A stretch of 8,290 bases of DNA from assembly GCA_964354135.1 (NCBI GenBank), contig CAYGZA010000304.1, positions 1-8,290 of the forward strand, written 5' to 3'. Source of the stretch: CAYGZA01 sp964354135. Its GTDB lineage: Bacteria; Planctomycetota; Planctomycetia; Pirellulales; Thermoguttaceae. Both the position numbers and the translations under genes were made by a program. The notes beneath the pieces were generated by a model that saw nothing but the letters and a program-made list of their open reading frames with translations, did not search any database and was not told the origin of the DNA. This document shows positions 1 through 6,226 of the stretch, piece after piece. Positions within the stretch are counted from its first letter, which is position 1; the number at the start of each line of letters is the position of its first letter.

Positions 1-1133
1 GGCGTGCCGAAGGGGAGCGTGTGCTGGCAGTCGCAGGCGGCGCCCCAGAAGACGATCCGGTCGCCGAACTCGCGTTTGAGCTTCACCGGGTCCATGCCCG
101 CGGCCGTGGTTTGCACCGGGTTGAGAATGTCGACGCCCATCTCGATAAGGGTGGGGATGAAGTCGAAGATCGCCCCGTCGTTGTGCATGAAGACCTTCAT
201 CTTGGTGTTCTGATGCACCCAGTCGAGGCCGCGCTTGTAGTGCGGCATGATCCGCTCGCGGAACATGCGGACCGAGAGGAACGGGGCGTCCTGGGTGCCG
301 AGGTCGTCGTTGAACTGGAGAATCTGCACGCGGTCGCCCACCGCCGTGGTGAATCGCCGCAGGTTCTCCAGCCACGCATCGACCAGGCGCCCGTAAAGGG
401 CCTCCACATAGTCGGGCTCGGTGGCCAGGGTGATCATCCACGCCTGGAAGTCGCCCGTGCCGAGGCCGAAGAAAAGCTCATAGGGCGGGCCCATCGCGGC
501 GATGATCGCCAGGTCCGTGTTCCGGAAGAACGCCTCAGCCTGGGCGTGGAAGTGGTCGCACTCCTCGGTCGAAAGGAGCGGGAGATTGAGCTTCTCCGGA
601 TCGGCGTGGGCCGCGCCCGGAAATTTGTCGAGGCGGTCGAAGTAGAAGCCGTCCTTGGGCATCCGGGCGACAGGAAAAGGAAAAGGGGTCAGAACTATTT
701 TCTGGCCCGCGGCGCGGCTTGCGGCCGTCGTCGGGTCGCCGGCCGGCTCCGAAGAAAATAGTTCTGACCCCTTTTCCAGGAGCAAGTCGCCTCTGGCGTC
801 GGTCACCGGATTGAAGCCGCCGGGGACCTCGACGGGCGTGCCGTCGAAAAGCCGCCACGGCTTCCAGGCCTCGTTGCGGATGCCGAAGGCGACCGCGGGG
901 CGATTCAGGCCCACACAATCCGCCCCGAAGCGCTCCATGACCGGCCGCTCGACCTCGGCCAGCATCTGGTAGAGGTCGTAGACCCGCGTCGGTGTGCTGA
1001 CGCCGAGGCGCTCCTTGAGCTTGTGGTACGTCGAGGCGGCGATGCCCGATTGCCGCGTCCCGCCGAAATCGATCGGCACGCGGTCGGGCTCCTGGTGGTT
1101 CAGGGCACAGAGGACGCGCTCGCGGGAAGTCAT
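1..1133 (-). CDS. Uroporphyrinogen decarboxylase (UroD)-family methyltransferase-like protein, partial at C-terminus
   Basis: The frame is open from ATG at 1133 to the left window edge (377 codons) with no stop. The N-terminus MTSRERVLCALNHQEPDRVP is typical of the UroD/MtaA/CmuA-like family. Members with known function use the UroD barrel to decarboxylate uroporphyrinogen or to move methyl groups between corrinoids and thiols. Near the C-terminus are FMHNDGAIFDFIP (H317, D319), GVDILNPVQ and WGAACDCQHTLPFGTP (C367, C369). The H-N-D replaces the H-x-C zinc signature of MtaA-type enzymes, so the substrate is uncertain. It starts 33 nt after the stop of the homocysteine methyltransferase gene, which suggests co-transcription, although I see no Shine-Dalgarno sequence. 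Codons about 119-152 are a palindromic repeat element read through in frame, just before the family-like segment PVARMPKDGFYFDRL. The family is confident; heme biosynthesis is less likely than corrinoid or unknown chemistry, given the neighbours. Confidence 0.85.
   Translation of the reverse strand, partial: MTSRERVLCALNHQEPDRVPIDFGGTRQSGIAASTYHKLKERLGVSTPTRVYDLYQMLAEVERPVMERFGADCVGLNRPAVAFGIRNEAWKPWRLFDGTPVEVPGGFNPVTDARGDLLLEKGSELFSSEPAGDPTTAASRAAGQKIVLTPFPFPVARMPKDGFYFDRLDKFPGAAHADPEKLNLPLLSTEECDHFHAQAEAFFRNTDLAIIAAMGPPYELFFGLGTGDFQAWMITLATEPDYVEALYGRLVDAWLENLRRFTTAVGDRVQILQFNDDLGTQDAPFLSVRMFRERIMPHYKRGLDWVHQNTKMKVFMHNDGAIFDFIPTLIEMGVDILNPVQTTAAGMDPVKLKREFGDRIVFWGAACDCQHTLPFGT
679..777. repeat. 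Palindromic (REP/MITE-like) element inserted in frame in a coding gene
   Basis: Perfect 25-nt inverted arms lie at 679-703 and 753-777, separated by a 49-nt GC-rich spacer. The arm core is GGGGTCAGAACTATTTT, A/T-richer than the surrounding gene. The whole is 99 nt, exactly 33 codons, and contains no stop in the frame of the UroD-family gene. A further short inverted pair, GGCGAC/GTCGCC, sits outside at 666-671 and 786-791 and may be host sequence. From memory, palindromes with a GGGGTCAG core are dispersed in many planctomycete and deltaproteobacterial genomes and associate with REP-type (Y1) transposases; I could not search for this. No transposase is present here, so it would be a non-autonomous copy. 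Confidence 0.85.
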
Positions 1134-1166
1134 GGAGAAGAGCAGGCAGAGGGCGGTAGGCAGGGC

Positions 1167-2039
1167 TTAGGGTTGGAGCTTCCGCTTGATGGCGGCGATG
1201 AACGCCGGCTCGGTGCCGCAGCAGCCGCCGACGAAGGCGGCCCCGGCCTCGATCAAGGCCGGCACGACGCCGGCGAACTGCTCCGGCGTCTGGACGTAAA
1301 CCACCTTGCCGTCGACGACCTGCGGCAGTCCGGCGTTCGGCTTGATCCAGAGCGGCCGGTCGGTGGCGGCACGAAGCCGGCTCGCGATTGTCACGAACCC
1401 GTCGATCCCCTGGCCGCAATTGGAGCCGATGACGTCCGCTCCCGATTCGGCGAGCCTCCGGGCGGCCTGCTCGGGCGTTGTGCCCATCAGCGTGCGATCG
1501 TGGTCCTTGCCGGAGTCGAACGTCATGCAGGCGACCACGGGCAGCCCGGTCTCGCGCACGGCGGCAATGGCCAAGACGACCTCGGCCGGGTCGGAAAAGG
1601 TCTCCAGCACCACGGCGTCGGCCCCGGCGTCCGCAAGGGCCTCGGCTTGTTCGGCAAACGCGGCCTGGACTTCTTCCGCCTTAGTCTCACCCATCATGAG
1701 CATCACGCCGGTAGGCCCGACGGAGGCGAACACACGGGCGCGGCCGGCGGCTCCCCGGCGAGAGATCTCGACACCGGCGCGATTGATCTCGGCGGCCTTC
1801 TCGGCCAGTCCGTGCCGCGCGAGCACAAAGCGATTGCCCCCGAAGGTGTTGGTGAGGATGACCTGGCTCCCGGCCTCGACGTAGGCCCGGGCCACCTCCT
1901 CGACCTTTTCGGGCTCAACAAGGTTCCAAGCATCCGGGCAGGCACCCACGGGCAGGCCCTTCTGCTGAAGCTGCGTGCCCCAGGCCCCGTCGGTAATCAC
2001 GGGCCCGGCGGCAACAAGTCCTGCAATCAGTTCGTTCAT
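1167..2039 (-). CDS. Homocysteine S-methyltransferase domain protein (free-standing MetH N-terminal module)
   Basis: This 290-residue protein should transfer a methyl group to homocysteine (or a related thiol) to give methionine. It has the zinc-thiolate barrel signatures: DGAWGTQL at 17-24, TNTFGGN at 63-69, GSNCGQG with C208, and GGCCGTEP with C273 and C274. These supply the three cysteine zinc ligands known from MetH and betaine-homocysteine methyltransferase. The length matches the homocysteine domain alone; there is no pterin or cobalamin domain in this chain. The start is ATG at 2039, where the family-like N-terminus begins and a weak AGGGA lies upstream. The open frame continues back to 2273, but that extension is not family-like and overlaps the small gene upstream. 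The methyl donor is uncertain: it could be a methylcorrinoid protein fed by the pterin enzyme nearby, or S-methylmethionine as in MmuM. Confidence 0.88.
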   Translation of the reverse strand: MNELIAGLVAAGPVITDGAWGTQLQQKGLPVGACPDAWNLVEPEKVEEVARAYVEAGSQVILTNTFGGNRFVLARHGLAEKAAEINRAGVEISRRGAAGRARVFASVGPTGVMLMMGETKAEEVQAAFAEQAEALADAGADAVVLETFSDPAEVVLAIAAVRETGLPVVACMTFDSGKDHDRTLMGTTPEQAARRLAESGADVIGSNCGQGIDGFVTIASRLRAATDRPLWIKPNAGLPQVVDGKVVYVQTPEQFAGVVPALIEAGAAFVGGCCGTEPAFIAAIKRKLQP

Positions 2040-2133
2040 TGTTGTTCCCTGAAGGAGAACCCCATCCGACCCAAGACGACTCAATGACCTTGGAGATCCT
2101 ATTGGGAGATCTCGACGAGCAACTGTTGGGGTG

Positions 2134-2340
2134 TCAAGACTTGGACGGGACTTGCCTAACGTCCTTGTCGGTGGGCGGCGGTTGGTCGCTGGCGAGCAGC
2201 CCAACAAGATCGCCAAGCGTCTTGGGCTGCTCAGGGTGAGCGCTCTGCAAAGACTGAACGATCTTGGACGCAAGCGATTGCCGCATCCAATCGGGCCAGT
2301 CCTTGATGCGCCCCCAAACGTCTAGCACTTCGTCGGCCAT
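2134..2340 (-). CDS. Small hypothetical protein, antitoxin-like
   Basis: A 68-residue protein starts at ATG 2340 behind a very strong Shine-Dalgarno sequence (AAGGAGG at 2352-2346). It reads MADEVLDVWGRIKDWPDWMR, then KTLGDLVGLLASDQPPPTDKDV. From memory this resembles small planctomycete proteins encoded next to toxin genes, whose C-terminus usually continues with an acidic/basic stretch after PPTDE. Here the tail ends in VRQVPSKS, which looks atypical. The hexamer GACTTG is repeated at 2138-2143 and 2149-2154, exactly in that tail, so an 11-bp duplication may have altered the end. Its codons are less GC-biased than those of its neighbours, hinting at separate acquisition. No toxin gene follows: the next 94 nt lead into the homocysteine methyltransferase gene. 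Function is unproven. Confidence 0.6.
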   Translation of the reverse strand: MADEVLDVWGRIKDWPDWMRQSLASKIVQSLQSAHPEQPKTLGDLVGLLASDQPPPTDKDVRQVPSKS

Positions 2341-2345
2341 GGTTA

Positions 2346-2365
2346 CCTCCTTCTCTGATATTCTA
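2346..2365 (-). promoter_or_regulatory. Ribosome-binding site and possible -10 box for the small gene
   Basis: On the minus strand AAGGAGG (2352-2346) is placed ideally for ATG 2340. TAGAAT (2365-2360), one mismatch from TATAAT, lies just upstream. No convincing -35 hexamer is seen, so the promoter part is tentative while the Shine-Dalgarno sequence is firm. A short hairpin, CCACC/GGTGG (2366-2370 and 2374-2378), sits immediately beyond. Confidence 0.4.
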
Positions 2366-2434
2366 CCACCTTCGGTGGATCGGAGAAGGGCGCCTCGCCT
2401 TACGAAGACAGCCGGCTGTTGGCCAAGGTTCGCC

Positions 2435-3304
2435 TCACGCGTAGAACTCCCGGACCCGCATGATCGACTCGAAACCGCCGGTGCGGATGCAGTCTTCCAG
2501 GCAGAGCATGGCGGGGTGGTCGGGCGGAAGGAGTTCGTAAGACCGCTTCACGGAGCCGATCACCATGTCCAGACCCAGCGGCATCGCCTTGGTCAGGAAG
2601 GCGCTTTCCAGCGGACCTTTGACCGGCGATCCGTCGGCCCGTTTCGGGGGGAGCATCACGGTGAAATTGCTCAACCCGACCGACGCATGGACCCCGGCGA
2701 AATCGGGGTCGTCATGGATCATTTCCATCGCCGCGAGAAGTCGTTTCAGATTCCCTTCCACGTCGCTGCCGATGGGTGCAATGCCGGGGTCGAAGACCAG
2801 GTCGTCGTTCGGAATGCCGCCACACGCTCGCCGGGCGGCAGCCAGCAGGAACTTCGCGGCGTCGCAGGTTTCCTCGGCCGTGCGGCAGGGACGCGAGCGG
2901 CCGCCCTCAACCCGCTCGGAGATGAGCAGGATCGGCCGGAAGGGCTGCACGCCGTAGAGATCGAACATGCCTACCCGCAGCGCGGAGATCGAATTCAACA
3001 GCGGCTTCTTGCCGCCGGCGCGGGCCGGGTTGTATGCCGCCAGGCCGGCGCGGGCGATGTCCGGATCCGGCGTGTCGATCGCCAGCGGCTTCGCCGTGAC
3101 CTGCTGAATCATCTTGACCAGGTCGGCCATGAATTCCGGCGCGCGCAGGCCGACGTTCACGTCGATGTAGCCCGCCCCCTTTTCGTCTTGGAAGCGGGCC
3201 AATTCGAGGATTCCGCCGGTGTCGCCGGCCTCGTAGAGCTTCTTGGTTGAGGGGACGGAATCGTTGATGGACTCGCCGATGATGGTCAAGCCGGGGATGG
3301 GCAT
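2435..3304 (-). CDS. Pterin-binding methyltransferase (methyltetrahydrofolate:corrinoid type, DHPS fold)
   Basis: This 289-residue protein has the dihydropteroate-synthase-like barrel of AcsE/MeTr and of the folate module of MetH. Such enzymes move the methyl group of methyltetrahydrofolate to a cob(I)alamin protein. Visible motifs are IGESIN at 9-14, YIDVNVG at 46-52, LAIDTPDP with D77, NSIS with N104, FDPGIAPIG with D172, and GLSNFT with N213. In order and context these match the pterin-contacting Asp, Asn, Asp and Asn residues known from Moorella MeTr. The length is slightly above the roughly 260 residues of AcsE. ATG 3304 is chosen because the family-like start MPIPGLTIIGE begins there, with AAGGA upstream. 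It lies 63 nt after the hydrolase stop and upstream of the small gene and the homocysteine methyltransferase gene, so it probably shares their transcript. Its corrinoid partner is not in the window. Confidence 0.85.
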   Translation of the reverse strand: MPIPGLTIIGESINDSVPSTKKLYEAGDTGGILELARFQDEKGAGYIDVNVGLRAPEFMADLVKMIQQVTAKPLAIDTPDPDIARAGLAAYNPARAGGKKPLLNSISALRVGMFDLYGVQPFRPILLISERVEGGRSRPCRTAEETCDAAKFLLAAARRACGGIPNDDLVFDPGIAPIGSDVEGNLKRLLAAMEMIHDDPDFAGVHASVGLSNFTVMLPPKRADGSPVKGPLESAFLTKAMPLGLDMVIGSVKRSYELLPPDHPAMLCLEDCIRTGGFESIMRVREFYA

Positions 3305-3367
3305 CGCGTCAGGTTCCTTCTATGGCTGAGGAAGGGCCGCGGTACGCACGGGTCTGCACGTCGCGCC

Positions 3368-4207
3368 TCATCCGCGCTCATTCGCGTCGATCTGCGGTTT
3401 CTCCTTCCCAAGGCCCTCCACGAACGCCCGGAGCTGGTCATAGTACCGCCGGTTGCGGGGATCGTTGTGATCGCCGCCGGGGACGGTGAGGAGCTGTTTG
3501 GGCTCGTTGGCGGCCTCGAAGAGCCGTTTCCCGAAGTCGTACGGGACGATCGTGTCGCGGTCGCCGTGCGTGAGCAGGAGCGGGCCGCGGTATTTCTTGA
3601 CCGCTTCCAGGGCGTTGAGCCGCGTGCGCAGGAGCCACCGGAGCGGGAGCCAGGGATAGTGGTAGGCCGCGACCTCGGGGAGCGAGGTGAAGGTGCTTTC
3701 GAGGATCAGGGCCCGGGCGCCGCCGTCGGCCGCGAGGTCCGCGGCGACCGCCCCGCCGAGCGACTCGCCCATCAGGACGAGGTCCTGCTCGGCCACTTTG
3801 GCCCGGCGCGCGAGCCAGCGCCGGGCCGCCCGGGCGTCGGCCAGGATTCCGGCCTCGTTGGGGCTCCCTTCGCTTTGCCCGTAGCCGCGGTAGTCGAAGA
3901 TCAAGACCGAAACGCCGACCACGCGCTGCAACTGCTCCAGGATGTAGTCGCGGTGCGTGACGTTGCCGGCGTTGCCGTGGCAGAAGAGGACCACGGCCCG
4001 GGGCTCGCGGTGCGGCAGGTACCAGCCGTGGAGCCTGGTCCCGTCGGAGGACGGGAACCAGGCGTCCTCGAAGGTCAGGGCAAACGGCCGCCAGTTGCCC
4101 TCCGGGTAGCGCGAGGGGATGAAGATCAGCCGATTCTCGAAGATCATGACGATCAGGAGCACCACAAGGTAGGCGATCAGTACGGGGCGAGCAACCCACC
4201 GTATCAT
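3368..4207 (-). CDS. Membrane-anchored alpha/beta hydrolase (BEM46/ABHD13-like)
   Basis: This 279-residue serine hydrolase probably faces the periplasm, held by one N-terminal hydrophobic helix (about residues 8-24, VLIAYLVVLLIVMIF). The fold is recognisable from HGNAGN (77-82, oxyanion region), FDYRGYGQSEG (104-114), the nucleophile elbow GESLGG with S149, the acid in HGDRDT (D218) and the histidine in GGDHND (H247). The catalytic triad is complete. The substrate cannot be told: esterase, lipase-like and peptidase activities all occur in this group. The frame is open back to an ATG at 4327, but that start would overlap the preceding gene and span its terminator, and it adds 40 low-complexity residues. 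ATG 4207, directly before the membrane helix and with a modest GGTGG upstream, is preferred. Any promoter must lie in the few bases after the terminator or inside the previous gene. Confidence 0.87.
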   Translation of the reverse strand: MIRWVARPVLIAYLVVLLIVMIFENRLIFIPSRYPEGNWRPFALTFEDAWFPSSDGTRLHGWYLPHREPRAVVLFCHGNAGNVTHRDYILEQLQRVVGVSVLIFDYRGYGQSEGSPNEAGILADARAARRWLARRAKVAEQDLVLMGESLGGAVAADLAADGGARALILESTFTSLPEVAAYHYPWLPLRWLLRTRLNALEAVKKYRGPLLLTHGDRDTIVPYDFGKRLFEAANEPKQLLTVPGGDHNDPRNRRYYDQLRAFVEGLGKEKPQIDANERG

Positions 4208-4222
4208 ACGCCACCGCGGGCG

Positions 4223-4267
4223 AAAACAAAACGACCTCGCGCCGTCCCGGTCGGCGGCGCGAGGTCG
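4223..4267 (-). terminator. Intrinsic (Rho-independent) terminator of the DUF1571 gene
   Basis: A perfect 13-bp GC-rich stem is formed by CGACCTCGCGCCG (4232-4244) and CGGCGCGAGGTCG (4255-4267), with a 10-nt loop. On the minus strand it is followed at once by TTTTGTTTT (4231-4223). It begins 35 nt after the DUF1571 stop and ends 16 nt before the hydrolase ATG, so it separates the two transcripts. The T-run exists only on the minus side, which fixes the orientation. Confidence 0.88.
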
Positions 4268-4301
4268 CGGACTAAGTGAAGAAGACTTCTCTTCCGCGGC
4301 T

Positions 4302-5213
4302 TCATCGCTGCTGCGGCTTGAAGGCATAGTTCGGGTTGCGGATGTCGAAGTCGGCGTCCGAGAAGCCGTTGTTGAGCTTGATGTGGAGGTAGGTGTAGGA
4401 CTCGATCAACTCCGGCCGGCTGTCGGGCTGGCTCGGCCAGTCGTACGACTCGTAGCGGATGGGCAGGTTCATCTCGTCGTCGACGAAGATCCGCACGATA
4501 TGGAAGAGGAAATTTGCCCGCGGCACCGGGTGGACCACCTGGACGCAGGTGCAAACCCGGTCGTTGATCTTGGTTCCCGGGAAGTACTTCACCTCGCACT
4601 CGCCGAACTTGGTGTCCTTCTCGCCCACTTCAACCAGGCGGCGGATGAGGTTCAGCACGCCCAAGTCGGTGATCGGGTAGCGGTTCCCCTTCATGGCAAT
4701 CGGGCCGGTGGGATCCAGCGTCACGGTCCCGAAGACCTTGCGGATCCCCGGGGCGTGTCCCCACATCTTCCCCTTGCCGCCGCTCGTCCCGGCCACGTAG
4801 ATCGTTTCCTGTCCCTTGAGATCGTCGGGCTTGAGAAACCGCATGTAGACGCTGAACGGCCGGTGCCGCACCTTCGTGAAGATGTACTCCTGGTCGTTCA
4901 GCTTCCCGTCGATCCGCTCCTGTTTCACCACAATCGCCGAGTAGTCCTCGATCTTCTCGATGTCCCGCAGCCCCTGATTGGCCCAGCGGAGGGTGGGCAT
5001 CAGCGGGTGTTCATTCGGCTGGGCGGCCCCGAGGATCGCGCGCGGCTGGTCGGGCGCCGGATTCGAGCGATCGGCGACGCGGTACGCGGGTCGGCCGGAA
5101 GACGCCCCCTCGTTCTGGGCCCCTGCCGGCCGGGCGTTCCAGCCAAACGCCGTCAGTCCCGCCAGCGCCGCCAGCGCCAAGGGACAAGTGCGGGAAATCA
5201 ACTTCTTCTTCAT
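4302..5213 (-). CDS. Secreted DUF1571-family protein
   Basis: A 303-residue exported protein begins MKKKLISRT, then a hydrophobic core (PLALAALAGLTAFGW), with a likely signal-peptidase site after ARPAGA (residue 32). The mature part carries segments I recognise from the DUF1571 family: YSAIVVKQERIDGKL, PFSVYMRFLKPDDLKGQETIYVAG, LDPTGPIAMKGNRYPITDLGVLNLI, GECEVKYFPGTKINDRVCTCVQVVHP, and DEMNLPIRYESYDWP. The family is largely planctomycetal and of unknown biochemical function. The alternation of charged beta-like segments and the sequence theme recall outer-membrane lipoprotein-sorting (LolA-like) folds, which is inference. The start is ATG 5213, with a strong AAGGAGG about 10 nt upstream; an ATG at 5261 would bury the signal peptide. 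It is closed by the terminator at 4267-4223 and appears monocistronic. Confidence 0.88.
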   Translation of the reverse strand: MKKKLISRTCPLALAALAGLTAFGWNARPAGAQNEGASSGRPAYRVADRSNPAPDQPRAILGAAQPNEHPLMPTLRWANQGLRDIEKIEDYSAIVVKQERIDGKLNDQEYIFTKVRHRPFSVYMRFLKPDDLKGQETIYVAGTSGGKGKMWGHAPGIRKVFGTVTLDPTGPIAMKGNRYPITDLGVLNLIRRLVEVGEKDTKFGECEVKYFPGTKINDRVCTCVQVVHPVPRANFLFHIVRIFVDDEMNLPIRYESYDWPSQPDSRPELIESYTYLHIKLNNGFSDADFDIRNPNYAFKPQQR

Positions 5214-5527
5214 GAAATCCACTCCTCCTTGAGTCCTTCCAGGCGGGGAGGCGGGCCCCATACTCGGCGGGGTTTCGGAGACCCGAGTCCGTTCTTAGAA
5301 AGGGAGACCCCGAACTACCTCCGGCACACCCTGCCGACAGAACGGCTTCCCACAAGCCCGCGCGCTCTCCGGGCCCTCTGGGAGCTTATCGCTGATTTCT
5401 GTGCCGACAATTACAATGTTTCTGCTTGTGCCGCCGGATTACCTGACCGTTTCAGCCCCTAGGGCCCGATACCCTCCGGCAACCGCTTCAGTTTACCCAA
5501 TTCCCCCGGTGTTGAGGAGACCAGTTT
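5214..5527. other. Divergent intergenic region between the DUF1571 and MBL genes
   Basis: This 314-bp stretch has no convincing gene. It holds the minus-strand Shine-Dalgarno sequence for DUF1571 near 5224-5231 and the plus-strand GAGGAGA for the MBL gene at 5514-5520. An ACTCGG/CCGAGT inverted pair (5262-5267 and 5283-5288) would lie in the DUF1571 leader. TACAAT at 5412-5417, in an A/T-richer patch, is the best plus-strand -10 candidate but lacks a good -35. No minus-strand promoter stands out. Confidence 0.5.
5412..5417 (+). promoter_or_regulatory. Candidate -10 box for the MBL-fold gene
   Basis: TACAAT matches the sigma-70 -10 consensus at five of six positions. It lies in the only A/T-rich patch of the intergenic region, about 110 nt before the GTG start. 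No recognisable -35 hexamer lies 16-18 nt upstream, so this is a weak call. Confidence 0.25.
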
Positions 5528-6181
5528 GTGAACCGCCCCGAGGTCCAGCTCGCGACGATCGTTTCCGTTGCCTTTGAGGAGAACTGCTACGTGACCCAGC
5601 TTCCGGGGAGAACCGACTGCCTGGTGATCGACCCGGGCCTGGAGCCGGATCGGGTCCTGGACTACCTGGACCAAAACGGGCTTACCCCGGCGGCGATCCT
5701 GAATACCCACGGCCACAGCGACCACATCGCCGGCAATGCGGCCCTCAAGGACCGCTGGCCCGAGTGCCCGCTGGTCATCGGCCGCGGCGATGCCCCCAAA
5801 CTGACCAACCCGAAACTGAACCTCTCGGCGGCCTTCGGTTTTTCCGTGGTGAGCCCGGCGGCGGACGTGCTGGTACACGAGGGGGAGGTCTACTCGGCGG
5901 CGGGCTTCGATCTCCACGTGCTTGCCATTCCCGGGCACAGCGCGGGCCACGTCGTCTACCTCTGGAAAGACCACAGCCCGATTCTGGCGTTCGTTGGGGA
6001 CGTCATCTTCGCCGGGAGCATCGGGCGGACCGATTTCCCGGACGGCGATTTTGAGGCCCTGGCCGCCGGCATCCGCGCCAAGGTGTACACGCTTCCCGAC
6101 GACACGGTGCTCCACTGCGGTCACGGCCCGGCCACCACCGTCGGCTGGGAGAGAGGGAACAACCCGTTCGTCCGTCCTTAG
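5528..6181 (+). CDS. MBL-fold metallo-hydrolase (glyoxalase II / YcbL-like)
   Basis: A 217-residue cytoplasmic metallo-beta-lactamase-fold hydrolase. The metal-site motifs are complete: THGHSDH (HxHxDH, about residues 60-66), GHSAGH (about 137-142), GDVIFAGSIGRTDFP with the bridging aspartate, and CGHGPATTVGWERGNNP near the C-terminus. This order and the compact length match the short glyoxalase-II-like group (YcbL type), which hydrolyses thioesters such as S-lactoylglutathione. The true substrate is not certain, because many paralogues act on other thioesters or persulfides. The start is GTG 5528, with GAGGAGA 7 nt upstream; no ATG gives the family-like N-terminus. It is the only complete plus-strand gene in the window and converges on the protease gene with a 45-nt gap. 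Confidence 0.88.
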   Translation: MNRPEVQLATIVSVAFEENCYVTQLPGRTDCLVIDPGLEPDRVLDYLDQNGLTPAAILNTHGHSDHIAGNAALKDRWPECPLVIGRGDAPKLTNPKLNLSAAFGFSVVSPAADVLVHEGEVYSAAGFDLHVLAIPGHSAGHVVYLWKDHSPILAFVGDVIFAGSIGRTDFPDGDFEALAAGIRAKVYTLPDDTVLHCGHGPATTVGWERGNNPFVRP

Positions 6182-6226
6182 CGATGCCGTGGCCGTGCTT
6201 TCGCCATCGTGTAGCTTTCCGACGGC

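Noticed and set aside
535..1419. Long minus-strand open frame of 294 codons overlapping the UroD and homocysteine methyltransferase genes
   Set aside because: Its product is extremely Arg/Pro/Gly-rich with no family-like motif, and it is out of frame with two well-supported genes on the same strand.
1023..2087. 354-codon plus-strand open frame
   Set aside because: It lies antisense to the homocysteine methyltransferase gene, with low-complexity Gly/His/Asp-rich content and no recognisable domain.
2366..2399. Short hairpins (CCACC/GGTGG and GGCG/CGCC) downstream of the pterin methyltransferase gene as a terminator
   Set aside because: The stems are only 4-5 bp and no T-run follows on the minus strand.
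2264..3250. 328-codon plus-strand open frame
   Set aside because: It is the complement of the pterin-binding methyltransferase gene and shows no family features.
4214..5261. Upstream starts for DUF1571 (ATG 5261) and overlapping frames near 4204-4599
   Set aside because: ATG 5213 has the strong ribosome site and exposes the signal peptide; the frame at 4204-4599 is an out-of-frame shadow that runs through the terminator.
5459..6124. 221-codon minus-strand open frame opposite the MBL gene
   Set aside because: The plus strand carries a complete set of metallo-beta-lactamase motifs, so this is a shadow.
6182..6226. Possible terminator between the convergent MBL and protease genes
   Set aside because: Only weak, interrupted inverted repeats are seen, with no T-run on either strand.
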